From NCBI GenBank assembly GCA_018697195.1, contig CM031870.1, forward strand, positions 10,571,296 to 10,635,295: a DNA stretch of 64,000 nt. Direction: 5' to 3'. The number at the start of each line of letters is the position of its first letter. Positions within the stretch are counted from its first letter, which is position 1. The notes under the pieces are model-generated. The model was not told the origin of the DNA. It saw nothing but the letters and a program-made list of their open reading frames with translations, and ran no database searches. The position numbers were made by a program, and so were the translations under genes. The stretch comes from Certhia americana (Eukaryota; Chordata; Aves; Passeriformes; Certhiidae). Positions 40,567 to 54,070 of the stretch are shown piece after piece.

Positions 40567-43500
40567 AAGGAGCTGATAATCATACCAGTGAGGCTAGAGG
40601 GCCTAGAGAGCATGTCTTTCTAAAGATGCTTCTTGAGAGAAGTTGCAGCACCTTAACCACCACCACTGCAACACTGATCTATACTTCTCCAATTTCCAAT
40701 TCCCTCCATAAGTGTGCTCTGAAAGTATTGCTTTTTCTAAGTCTTTAGGAAGCTGTCAAAAGGTGAACGCAACTCAGCAGAAACTCACCAAAGGAGCAGT
40801 GCAAACATACTTAACAATCCACCAAGGTTCACTCCTTGTTCTCATGCCCTTCAGTCACCTCCCATGGTAGTTTTGCTGCTAGCTGCCCAACTTTCCTTCT
40901 CCACTTCCAACTTTTCCTTCTCATCCTGTGAAGAGGATGAGATGCCTCTTCACATACAGAGCAAACACACCTTCCAGTCACATTCCATGGCTGTTCTACC
41001 AGTGTAAAGGTTTCTCTTCTTCCTTCCCTAGGTGAACCACACCTATGTCTGCTTCTGAAACATTACTTATTTCTAATTATATTTACTGTTTATCTCGTGT
41101 CCTTTAATAGCTAAACTACAGTATTCATTAGAGGCTGAAAAATATAATTGGAAATTATATTTGCTTTCTGAACTACTTGTAGAAAAAAATTACTGCATGA
41201 GGCTTAAAAAAAAAGTAGCTTAGCCCTAATTTTCCTTGACAGTTCTTATATAAAAAAGTTTTCCCATTTTCTAGTCCAGAGTCAGAATAAATCATGTAAT
41301 ATCACATGTGAGTATAACTAAACCTAGCGTCTTTTCCCTCTCCATTATGCACACAGGCTGTCACAGGAAATCAGCTGATGTGATTGGTATCTTAGTGTAA
41401 GCACACATTATTTGGTTATCACAGTAACTCATTGAATTTTGCCTCCATAACCCATCTCCTGATCAATTCCCACCGGCCCAGCCTGATCCAGCATTGCAAG
41501 CAGCAGCAGTTTGCAATCCAGCAGAAATCAGCTGTCCTGCACATGCCAGAGCTGCAGCAATGTCACGCTCCATCACCACTGCTGCTCCAGAGCCACTGCA
41601 CACCCACAAATCTCCAAAATCCAGGCAAAACACAGCCACCAGTTTCAGATATCTGACAGGAAAGGGGATGGGAAGGACCATCAGACCATGAAGATGTGAC
41701 ACCCTTCCAAAAAAAAGATTCGTTTTTTTAAACATTTTTCTAAACATTTTTCCTCCACTGGCAACTGTCTGAGCTGGAGCACGCCATCAGTGGAGATGAC
41801 TCCACAGAACTGCTATTCTGAAGAGAATCTCAGTACTTTAATTTTCCAAATACATTTGTATAATTCTGTCTGTAATTTTGTATTACATAAACTGTGTTTG
41901 CCACTGTATATGCTTAAGTCACAGCCACATTATTCTTGTAAGAAAAACTATTTTTATTTTTAAAGAGGAAGCTCAGTCCAGTTATCACACATATGAAACA
42001 TAAGGATATGTGGATTTTTTAAATACAGACTATGAAATTGGATGCATTTTTTTTAACAGCAGCTGCTAAATTTCTGTACCAAAAGATTATTTCTGACACA
42101 AAACTAATTAGTAGGGGCAACAACAGTCTACAGCAACAGCAGCCTACTGGGAACACAGAAGTATTATTTCCATGAGTGAACAAAACTGTGTTTCTTGGGG
42201 GGGGAAATCCTGGAAAAAGTTTTACAAACAGGGGGCTTGATCCAGATACAAGAATGAAAATAGACAAACTAGGAGTTCATGCAGCAATTTCACTCTCTAG
42301 CAGAGAAGCTAATGAAGCATCACATCACATGCCAGACTGCAGCTCACAGAACCTACTCTGGAAAACATCCTCTGGGGAGGTACAATGGTAAAGGCAAAAC
42401 TGAGACCCACCAGGATGGGAGAAGTCAGCTCTGCAAATTTGTGTCTCTTTCTCGCAAGTCTACCACAGACACAGAAAACTGTTTGAAATTCATGGGGGCA
42501 CATTCATCTGTCCCTCAGCTGCTCCAAACCCATTTAAGCAGGAACAATCAAGTGGTTTAGAAACAGCAGCACAGGCTGCATTGAGCAATTACTTCACAAG
42601 GCTTCCAAAAAGTGGACTTTGGGGAGCTGGGGAGCAGGGAGGGACCTAAAGGCAAATTCGTTCCTTTTTTTACTGTTTTCCTTTGATTGACTTTTCTAGG
42701 CTGCACAGCAAGGGTATAGTCATGCTAAGTGCTAATTGTGATATTTCCAGCATCTCTCACTCTTAGCCCTGTTTGCTTGGATCCACCTGGATATGAACCC
42801 AGCACTAGGCTCACACACTATGAGCTGCACAGGGGCTGCTGGTGGGTGCAGAGTCCTGCCCCTCTCTCAGAGCTCACAGCAGTACCAGCAGTAAGCCCAA
42901 ATGCCAATCCTCCTTTCTCATAGCCAGCCTGCCCTGGCATGCCCCAGGGTGAGCTGGCACAGACAGGCTGCAAGGAGGGAGTCCCTCTGTGGCTCTTCAT
43001 TTCACAGCTCAGTGTGCTTTGACACTGCTCTTTCTGCATCTGCCTTTTAACAGCAGAAGGATCTGCAAACTGAGGAACCAAATCAGCTGTGGTTCCTGAG
43101 ACTGAAAAGGACAATGCTGAAAAGTCAGGCAGGACTCAGGTCCATCCTGGACTTGTTAAAGGGGTGCAAATCTCCTGGTTTATAGTGTTCATGTACAAGC
43201 ATCTTTAATGATGTAGGCGGATTAGCTCAGGTATTTTACTTCTATGAACAGCTCAAGAAAATCCCAGAGTCTGGAACAGCCCCACAATTTCACAAAGAAA
43301 TAGAAGTATGGGCAAGGTAGAAGACAGTCTAAGCTGTCATCTGTTAAACTTGTCCTTCCTTAGTCTGCATTCGAGGAGGAATCAGGTTATGCAATGTCAT
43401 CGTGGTTTCTGCATAAAAAGATCCAAAGAACACAACACTTGCTGTTTGAAAATGCACAGCCCCACCCTCCTTTGGGGGGGTCAACATCCAGCAGATCAAA

Positions 43501-46271
43501 GCAGGAAAACAACTGAATGAGTTCACCAGTTATTGACACAGTGTGACGTTAGAAATCTGACTTGTTGCTTTAGCCACTTTAAATGTAGTAAACAACAATG
43601 AAAGAGGCCTGGCAACATGTTGATGTATTTAACTTCAGTTTACTTGGTCCTAGCAGCAGAGCTATGGGTTCAGTATATACTATGTATTTATGAAAGCCTG
43701 AGTGCACAATGAAACACAACAGGTACTTTTATTTCAGCTGGGGTTTTATTCCAAAATAGAGTTCTGAAACAAATTTGGATTAGTTTACAACAGCATTTGC
43801 AGGAGAATTCTGTATGAGCAACACCAAAAATTTAGAAATTCAGTCAGAGGTAGGCTAAAGTTATCTAAAATGAAATAGAATATAATTGAAAAGTCCTGTT
43901 AAGAGGAAGTTGCAAGAAAATTTACATCTAGTGTTCATAAAAGGCTGGCATTAGATTTTTTCATTAAGTGTCTATATAGACCCAGCACAAACCAGAGCTG
44001 GAACCCTCAATTTCAAGAAGAACAGTACCTGACAGCATCCTCATGAGAGGACACAGCAAAGAAAAAGCTTCTCATCCCCCGCCTTGGTCAACCAAAGGCC
44101 ACAGCCTCATACTCCAAAAGTGAAGGTGGTTACATGCACCCTACAACATGGACCCCACACAGCAGGGTCAGGACAGAGATGGACATTGAAAGAGGTGTAC
44201 TGGGTTTGCAGAAACCAGCCAAAAAGACAGCCCTGAGCATTTTGAAGCTCAACACTTACGTGGCCCAATTTCATGGGCAGCAGCCAAGAAAGAGCAAGGT
44301 GTGGCTGTCCCCTAGACGTGGCGAGCCTGTGCCTGCAGAGCTCACCAAGGCAATTCCCACCAGGAACACCAATAACAGGCCTGCACATGGAAATGTGTAT
44401 TTACCACCTACATGGATTTTGCAAAAAACCACTTTCCAAGCTGACAGGCTGCTTATGTCCCTAATAATCTTAATAGCTTTGTGCAGAACAGGATGTAATT
44501 GAAAACTCCATGATTGTACTTAAGTTGTCAAGGACACAGTTGTCATAGTCACAAGTAAAGCTCAAGTGTCGGTTATTCTGGGTTGCCTATTTATTTATCG
44601 ACACCAACAGCGTTGGACAGTCCCCACGAGTCTTCAGAAGAATAGAAATTAAGGGACTGGTTTTGTCCTTCAAGTCTTGACGAAACAGTAAATACTGCAC
44701 ACAAAAGCATAATAAACTGTTTTTTTGCACGGCTCCCTTCTCTCCCTCCACATGAAGCTGGCATTCAAATCAGTCTGCTGTGAGCACTGCAACAAAAGCA
44801 CAAACCAAGCTGCACTGCACAAGATGAAAACCTCACACCTACAGCTTGGAAGCACAGTCTATTATCCATCAGGACACAAAAATCCCTATCTGCTTCATGG
44901 CACCTGCACTCAGGTCAGGGCTGAACCAGCAGCAAAGCTAGAACAGGTTCACTCCTTCTATCAAGTTTTAAACCTCATTTACAGTCTAAAGTCTCACTAC
45001 ACTCATGTGTCCAGGTTATCCTCCTCAGATGCCCTCTAAGCAGGTGGCTGAATATGAATATATGACTTTCTTTTTTTTTAAAGTAAAATCTTTCTGCTCT
45101 TGTCTCTGTTTTCCTTCTCTCCAAAAAACACTGGGCCAAGGGAAGACTACTGGTCTCTAAACTAATCAATAAGAACAGGTAGAAATGTTGTGATTATAGC
45201 ACACTAGGATCCAGGTGACCCACTAAACTTCTGAGCAGTTCATTTTTGATCCAAGAACTATTGGCACAGCTAAGGCGGGATGAGATATGCCTATACCTTC
45301 CCTGAGAAAGAAGTACATTGTCTCAGGAAAAGAAAAATGGAATTGAAAAAGCATCTGCTAGAAATCGGGCAAGTTCCAGATGAAAAGGAAACAATACTTA
45401 CATAAATGGCATAATGGTACATAAATGCTGATAAAACAAGCACAACTAAAACTACATTAGCTAAAAAATGCTATATTTGGAAGGAATTTCTTAGTAGTTG
45501 CCCCTGAAGAAACCTGCACATTGATATTTCAGTAAACTTTACCACAGAGGTACATATAATAACATCTCTTCAAGCCTATATTAAACATCTCTTCAAGCAC
45601 ATTTTAAATCCATTATTTTAAATGCAGATGGCAACAACATGCTCAAAACATGCCTGTTCATTTCCACACATTTCCCAGACCAAAACAGCGCAGTTCACAA
45701 TGGATTAGACAAATTATGGCACAGCCATGCTTTTCAGATTAGCTGCCCTACAAGCATTTTGTAGCTTTGAAAAAATTAACGTATTGCAAAATACCCTCAA
45801 GTGCTATTTCCAAGGAAATTCAGTTATATTCGTTATAAGTAAGATTTTATTCCTAGCATCTTACTGCTGCCTCCTCAGAGATCAGGAAAATAGATAGATA
45901 AACAGCATCAAATAAAAGCACAATTTATTTTCCTGTGTCATAAGGCATAAAATAGCTCATTTGGAGACAGCCTGCACCAACCAAAGGAAACGTCTTAAGT
46001 CGGGCAAGTGCTCTGGTTTTTCAAGGTGACCCCCAATTCCAGCTGAGGACATGGAAAAGCAGAGCCACACAGGAGATTTCCTGTACAAGGGGTCCAGAAA
46101 ACAAACCCAGAACAGCTATCCGTGCGTGTCCATGGCAGGGACACCGTAACAACACACACACACCTCTTCTCAAACACAAAATCCCACATTCCCCTCTGGG
46201 CACAGAGCGTGCAGCGTGGCCAGACTCTGCGCCCACCCCACCACCCGCAGGCACACAGCAAAGGCACTTAC

Positions 46272-46480
46272 AGGACTCGGATGTAAACTCCAGCTCTCCT
46301 ATGGGAAGTGCTGCTCCCTGCTTCACTGCCTGCTTCCCTTCAGTGCAGGGTGCTGCTGGTCGCGCTGCTGAGGAATGCCATTGCTGCCAGCTCCTTCCAG
46401 CAGCCGCGCAGCGGGGACAGGCATCACCCAGAGGAAGCCCTGCGCTGCAGCCCCGCAGCTCAGCTGGGGGGGATGCCCCA
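46272..46480 (-). promoter_or_regulatory. ABAT: Possible alternative ABAT first exon and promoter
   Basis: A local GC/CpG increase (GGTCGCGCTGCTG, CAGCCGCGCAGCGG) is followed on the minus strand by a strong donor TCCT|GTAAGTG, with GT at 46271-46270. A 5' non-coding exon here could splice to the acceptor at 36962. There is no coding evidence. Confidence 0.25.
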
Positions 46481-48417
46481 GTTAATGAAGGTTAATGGAA
46501 CCAGCTCCTGGCAGTTACAGCCTGTGATCAGCCAAACCCTGCAGAGAGGAACACCCTACTCGCCTCAAACCTGAGACTATCTGGCTCTGGAATGTGGGTG
46601 TCCGAGTTCATCTGAAAGCCTCCTCGGCAGCTTTCTGAGACGCAGAGCCAGACTGTGTTAAGGTTTGAAATGGCTCCTTAGTTTTCAACACTTGTGAAAG
46701 CTGAAGAACAGGTTTTGTCCCTAAACCCCTTATTTTACTCTAATTGCAAATATCCCGAGGGTGACACCCAGGCACACGACTGTCACAAAATAACCTTGCT
46801 TTGGTTCATTCCCTTCAGGTGGTGCACAGGCAGCACGGCAGCCAGCATACATCCCAGCAGCACCTCCCACTGCACACTGCTCCCGATGGGAATGGGGGAG
46901 ATGTGTTTACCCACAAAACACCAGCAGCATCCCTTCAGGCACAGGGATGCAGGGAAAAGCAGCACAGGGTGCTATGACCGAGGCTGGACTACCGTCACCA
47001 GGTTGCCATGGTGCTGGGGGGCAAGAGGGAAGATGCGCCAGCATGCAGAGAGAGGCTGAGCCGCTTCAGATTTAAATCCCTGTGACAGCATTTCAGCTGA
47101 GCCACTGCACGGTTGCTGTGGCAACCAACGAGTGAAAAATCACAGAGGAAATCTGTAATTATTACAAGCGAGGTGGTGACTTACCCACTTGAGTAATCAG
47201 GGCATTGAAACAGCTCAAGCAGAGGAGGGAGAGCTCATGCCCCCCAACAGGCAAGGCTGCAGTGCAGCAGGGAGCCAGGCACGAGATCTGAGCTGAGGGT
47301 CCTGCTTTAAGCTCTGTAGGTTCCAGCTGTGGGATACAACACTTGAGCAGGATGCTTCCTCAGCACAGGGTTCAGACTGGTTCAGTTGATTCAACTGGTT
47401 CAGTTGCACCCGGTTGGCAAAAGGGGGAGATGAGGGAGCAGCCAGAGCAAGCACCAGACTTGTGCTGCTGGTTCAGCACAAGCAGAGTCAGGTGCAAGGA
47501 AGGGCCTGAGGCAGGCAGAGCCAAGGACAGATATCAACAGTACGGGACAAAGATGGAAGATGCAATGCTTACCAGGAAGCAGGTAAGGTCCCCGAAAACT
47601 GATTCCAGTGTGTGCTGCTCCTGCAGCATCACACTTCCTTATGCCCGTTCTCTCAGAACAGACACAGCAGCAGCATTGGTTGAGTTGGGGTGGGTGTTGT
47701 GATGGTCACTGTGCTAACACAGGAACAGTGAGGGACAAAGTCATTCAGGCAGAGCAGACACACTCTGCAGTGTCTCTGTTGTAACACTACCTGGCCCAGG
47801 TAATTTACACACCAACAGATGCCACACCAGCATCCACACAACCCATTTACACCTGTTAAGAGTACAGGTTTTAAAATCACCATGTTGTTTTCCAGAGCTT
47901 TTCTACACCAAATGGACAACTGATAAGCATCCAGAAAAACTGCCAATCAAAATGCCACTAACATCAACAAAGAAGAAAATCCAACGTGGTTAATCCCGTT
48001 CTGGTTCCCTTCTCCTTTGCTGGCGACTGTAGCCTGGAATCTCATGTGAGTACTGTCAGCAACTCCCAAGAAAGGAGCACAGACTGCAGATATTTATAAG
48101 AGAGATCCCATAACATGCAGTTGATTTGATCCAAAATAAGAACTGAACCTCATCCCTCACCTTCTTCATAATTTATTAATTACATATACAGACTGTAAAC
48201 TGGTCTGTACTGGTTACCAGTCATTAGAACAAACTGGTGGCTCTAAACGGAACCTGTTAGCCAGATAATCTACCACAGTAAGTGCCACAATCCTATTCAG
48301 GTGGTTAATGCAGGTACACATCACAAAGCAGAGGGGAAGGACTGGGAAAAGCTATAGGTGCTTAGACTCACCCTATATAAAGCACTGAATTCAAGAGCAA
48401 TTCATTGGTTCAGTGAT

Positions 48418-48448
48418 TTATTACTACACTTATTCAGTGTAGTAATAA
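48418..48448. repeat. Perfect 13-bp-stem hairpin
   Basis: TTATTACTACACT (48418-48430), a 5-nt loop TATTC, then AGTGTAGTAATAA (48436-48448), with no mismatch. Confidence 0.92.
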
Positions 48449-51400
48449 TCAAGATTACAGCTCCTAAGGAAGACTGAGGTTCTTGTGCCTCTGCTGAATG
48501 TTGCCTTCGATGATGTGAGGCTAAACTCATTAAACAAAATGATGCTGGATGAAAAGTACTTTGTACTGCACAGTGCTAACAAGTTATATGAAGGCAACAT
48601 CATCTAGCGACTCCAGTCAGCACCGTGCCACATCGTGTTGAGTCATGTCGTGTCCAACTGCTTGGAAACCCATCCTGCAGAGAGACAACAATTCCATTGC
48701 AGACTTTTATTTGTAGTGGATTTCTTTTGCTTTAACCCTTGCACCAAAAGGCTTAACACCAAACTGCCACTTCCTAGGTAGAGCCTAAATTCTTGCTGTT
48801 CTGTATGGCTGCCTTCATTCCTCCATGCCCACAATTACCCTGCCTGTCAGGCTGGGTGCAGAAAGAGGATGACAATGACTATTTAAGTCCTATTTCAGGG
48901 CAAAAAATTTGCAAGTCCTATGTCAGTTATTTGTAGCAACTATAACTTAAAATTTTATCTAAAATGCATTAAAAATGTGCAGTTCACAAAAGTAGAAACT
49001 CTAACAAAACCCCAAGGACTTTCATTTGATTTAATCAAGAGAATAGTGGTAACGAAATCTATTTGAACAGTCGGTCATCTCAAAGGATGTGGCCAACCAC
49101 CTGCACTAAGCTCACATTCTGCTCTGATTTGCAGTTGTCACAGGAAGACTCACTCATTACACAATCCTTAACTGTTAGAAAGTAGTCTCCAGCTTCAGGA
49201 GAACCAACTGATAGTATATTTCTCTGCATCAATGCTACAAACATCCTTCTGAAATACACAATGATGATACAAGGCAAAACTGGGATCAGATTCTGGCCAG
49301 GCTGGTCCACTACACCAAGTAAAAGCAATGGCTAGCATCAAAGATATTTTGTTTTTTATGGAAATTATTGGAAGGTTTACTGTGCTACCAGTGCATTTCA
49401 CTGCAAATGATGGCAAATTCCTCCAGAAGCAACTCTACAGCCCTCCCTTAACCCCTGCCTCACACCCTAGAAAGCATCTGCCACACTTTGTTAAGTAAAA
49501 CAAAGCATTTCAAACAACACAGCTACAATACTTGAGGAAAATTCAGTATTGAGAAATAGCAGCTCCAGGGTAGAGACAAGATGTCAAAATCCTAAATGTC
49601 ATGCACATCTGCAAGAAATGGGAACAAAACACATCAGTATCACAAAGCAGAGAGCAAAGCATGCAGGACACTCAGCACCAAGTCTTAGTCCTCCTTCAAA
49701 AAACAGAGGTGCCACAGACTCAACAGCAGGGTCTCAGGATCCCAAACCTGTATGAAGAGGGAAATCAATGCCTCTCTTAAGGGCTTGTTGTATTTGGAGA
49801 AGGAATATAACCCAAGCTGAAGTGTCATATCAACTTTTGCGTACTGTGAGCAGTAATCACTAGGTTTAAAATATATTAAAATATATTTTAATATGACCTT
49901 AAAATATATTAGAAAGTATTTCAATGCAGTTGGAAGGAAATAAAGTAAGACTATATAAATATTGAGCCCAAGTTAATTAAAAAAATCTCAACAAACGACT
50001 TGCAGACAGTAGGATAAGGATCTTATGTGGCTAAGGAGGATTACCATGAAGGGCAAAACAAAATAAAAAGGACAACTGGGATTGCTTAGCTTTGTGGGAA
50101 AGCCAGCATACTGCAGCTTTCCAGTGGCTGGCCAGAACACTGCTTCCTAGCCTCGTACATCCAATAACTTTACACTCTGTGTACAGAGGCAATTTTTCTT
50201 TTGTGAAGGAAGTTAAAAGGCTCATGAACAGAGCGGGATTCAGCACAATCAATACCACTAACTGCAGGGTTTTCATTTGGTGGGCAGATGTTGAGCTTGA
50301 AAAAGTCAGAGGTTGCACATGTGCAGGGCACACCTGAACTGCACCTGCAATACTCATTAATCAGTAACCACTGTAACTCCCACTGACCTAGGGACAGGGG
50401 GATCACCCCCATCTGCTCTTCAGATTTAACTGCTTTAAATTCCCATTAAACATTCCATTCACTTTCAGAAGGAATAGGATATAGGAATTAAGCACAATTA
50501 CTATGCAATTATACTGTTCAAAAGTCCTATTATTTCCTGTTCATTCAGGCAATAGGTAAAAAGGATCAACAGTTGGGGAGTTTTCAAAACAGTTCAGGAA
50601 ACACAGATATGTCCACAGTGTTAAAAGGAGTCTGTTACTAAATTCCCTAGTATGTTTAGAACATTATTTTTGGGCTCCAGATGGAGAAAGAAACCGGTGC
50701 CAATCTGATTCAGCAAGATACGTGTTTCTCGAGTGGTCCCTTTTACTTCACTGGGCCCACTCACAAAACTAGAGTTGGGAATGAGCCAAAGAACTCTGAT
50801 GAATTAAAGGCAAGGTAGAAAAACCAGGAACTGGAAGGCTCTCTGGTGATCAAAACCCGAAAGTTACCCATTAGGGAAAAATCCACAAGGCTACTGCATG
50901 AACTGTGCTTATTTACTCCTTATATATTGCCTGCTTAATCCAACTAATGAATCTGCTGCATTATCACATAGAGGTACTAAATACCTGGATACAAATTTGA
51001 GGAGATAAATTGGATGTTACTAAGTGTGCTAATGGCTAAACTCACTGGTGAAGGCTCATTGAGGTACATCTCTAGTGCACCCTCAACTCTCATGGTAACA
51101 CTGACACCCACAAGAAACTGGGCTCTGCTCTTCAGTCTAGCACATCCAAGTGGAAATTTTATGCACCAAATTTAGGTAGTTAAAAAGCATTGACTAGTTT
51201 TGGGAAAACTTCCATAAAGATTTGGACAAATCTTTATAGAAGTTCTAATACAAGTTGAGCAAGTCCAACTTACTTGCTGTGGTAAGAGAAGAGGGACCTG
51301 GAATCAAGAACCTGATGAAGGAAGCCTTGTATAACTGCACTGTTAAGAGAGTCTGCATAAACAGTGGGAAAACAAACCCAGGATAACTACTCCAGGATGA

Positions 51401-53130
51401 GTACAATCAATATGGAATAACGAGCTAGTAGTTAAGCTGAACAGCTTGTTTACTTATTTAACAAAAACCTTTTGTGAGAGATATGTAAGGATAGCTTATA
51501 AAAGTAAGCAGCATTAGCACAATGGGACAGCAAGTGTTTCCCTTCAGAGTGCTGCCCTCACCAGTACTTAACCTCTCTCAAGAAGGCACTGTCATAGAAG
51601 CTCAGGAAAAGAACAGCAAATTTCCCTTCTCCTTCATAAAATCAGGGTTTCACCAAATGGATGCAATTGCAGGATTTATCAGCAATCAGGTAATTCTTCA
51701 CAGAAGATATATCACATGCTTTGTTAGTGTCAATATCATCTTAAGCTGCCCCTTTTCCTTCTGCTGTTAAGTAGTGACAATAAATAAAAGACATTCAGAG
51801 GTTGGAGTTTCGAAAGAGATGAATAGAATGTGGCTGCAAGCCTGCTAATCTTGCTCACCAGCCAGAGCAGAGGATCAGTTATGCAAGGCTGCATGTGGAT
51901 TTTGACCAGATATAACAAACAGTTCCTTTCTCATCTCTTTTCCATTTGAAACAACAAAAGAGAAGCTGTGAGCCATTTCCTATAATTTATCAGATCACCC
52001 TGGAAACTCATTTTCTCTGCATATTTTCTGGGGGAAAAAGAAGATACTTCATGCAAGTGTTGCATTCCAAAATGATGCAACCAACCTGGAGTTTGCAGGG
52101 TAGTGGCACCTTCTTTTCTGAAGAACCCCACTTTGAGCTAGCTTTCTTGCCACCTGCTTCCATCACTCAGTCTCCCATCCACACCAGAGAGATTCCTAAT
52201 TTGGGGAAATCACTAAATCCTTTTTGGTGTCCAGTGGAGTCACAAGTTCAGCTCAGAGCAAACCAGTGAAAGGAAACAATCAAGCGGTGTGAGGAACAAG
52301 AGGTCCACTGAGGAGCCACCACAGTTTACTCCCTGTCGAAACATCACCTACCCACAGAACCCACAGCCATAGTCAGTCCTACCATTTTGATTGAACCAAG
52401 TCCCACTACACCAAGATCTACAGAGAAGCAAAACAATGAACTCTAATCTGATACACAATCAGGTAATGCTCCAATTTTTATGAATAAATGAACAGCAGGA
52501 ATAATACAGCCTGCATCAGAAACAAGAGGTGCTTTCCAATCACCTTCTTGGCCAAGGGAAAAAAAATTACAGATGAGAAATTAGGCAAGCAGTCTCCTGT
52601 TACTGCTAGAAGGAAATGGCGTTTGAATTTCATTATTGCAAGAAGAAAAGCACAAGATTTGTCAGTGATAGTTACTGCAATGCACAGATTGTTGCTGCAA
52701 ACAGTAGTCCTTCCCAGTCAAAGACCCTATAACATGAATCCAGCCCCTGGCACTGCTTGTCATTGTCTCCACTTGCTTCTACTCCCTCCCTTTGTAACAC
52801 TAACCAGCTCTTTCTATGTTTTGCTTCAGCTGCTTTTCACAACAGCCAAGGCAGAAGCATTATGTTCCAGCAGCCTCTTCCAATACCCAGGGCCCAAACC
52901 ACAGAACAAAGGAAGATTTGCTCCCCTGCAGATCCATTACCTGGTAAAACAAGGAATGTGGAGTTCATCCGAGCCCAGCTCATCCTCTGCTTTCCTACCT
53001 CCACCAGCACACTCTGATTGTGTAATCCTATTTCTCTCTCCAGGAAGCTGCATTGCAGCAATAACTGTGGAGCAAAAAACAAGACTTGCTTTATACTGGA
53101 ACTGAGAGTGGAGAACATGACAGTGAATGG

Positions 53131-53515
53131 CAGCTCAGTCCATACCAGGTAAATCCCATCCCTCACACCTGCAGCTCAGTCCATACATACTGAACTTGAG
53201 AGTGTGGAGACATGACAGTGAATGGCAAGCTTCCTATCCATACAGGTAAATCCCATCCCTCACACCTGCAGCTCAGTCCATACAGGATAAATCCCATCCC
53301 TCACACCTGCAGCACAGTCCATACAGGTAAATCCCATCCCTCACACCTGCAGCACAGTCCATACAGGATAAATCCCATGCCTCACACCTGCAGCTCACTC
53401 CAAACAGGTAAATCCCATCCCTCACACCTGCAGCTCACTCCAAACAGGATAAATCCTATCCCTCACACCTGCAGCTCACTCCAAACAGGATAAATCCCAT
53501 CCCTCACACCTGCCA
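53131..53515. repeat. 40/41-bp minisatellite with alternating units
   Basis: Units contain CAGGTAAATCCCATCCCTCA followed by CACCTGCAGCTCA and CTCCA or GTCCA. One unit (53131-53170) is separated by about 60 bp of partly duplicated flank from a block of seven units at 53238-53515. Within the block GGTAAATC and GGATAAATC units mostly alternate, implying amplification as a dimer of about 81 bp. Confidence 0.94.
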
Positions 53516-54030
53516 CAGGGGCCCAGAGTGTGTTCATCTTTGCTTGAAGTGATGCAGCTGTTAAGGATGGAGAAGTCATGGCTTGTAACCTGGCCACAGC
53601 ACCCTGTGGCAGGATTACCTCTGTCCTGTTGCCATAAAGCATTTTATGCCTGAAATCTGTCCAGAGCAGTTTGGTTTGGTACCTAACAGCTTTTTTACCT
53701 GTCATGTTCTCTAATTCCCACTGAGGCAATCATTTATATAATCAGATATGGACAGTGAGAGCTGCTAAAAATGCTTCAATATAAACTTACTCCCTCCATC
53801 CTGCTCCCAAGTGTCCTAATTTTTCTTGTGAACATCACAACATCAATATGAAACAAGAACCTTGCAAAAATGTGTAATTCGTGACAGATGTGGAAAGACA
53901 GTTAACAGAGAAGAACAAGATGGCTGGTTCCCATTATTTGAGAAGGAACCTGACAGACAAATTGTGAGGAAACACAAACAGAAAATATTACTGCTATTAG
54001 GTTACATCAAGTTTATTTTAAATACCCCAT

Positions 54031-54070
54031 TTTTATTATATTTATGCATATTTTATTATATTTATGCACA
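54031..54070. repeat. 20-bp A/T-rich tandem duplication
   Basis: Two copies of TTTTATTATATTTATGCATA, the second ending CACA, followed by a partial third TTATGCACAT. Confidence 0.9.

Noticed and set aside
52488..53105. 205-codon plus-strand open frame
   Set aside because: There is no recognisable domain, no splice or promoter context and no second supporting exon. It sits in a large intron next to a minisatellite and is probably chance.
53131..53515. Regular repeats reminiscent of a CRISPR array
   Set aside because: Units are contiguous minisatellite copies without unique spacers, in a vertebrate intron.
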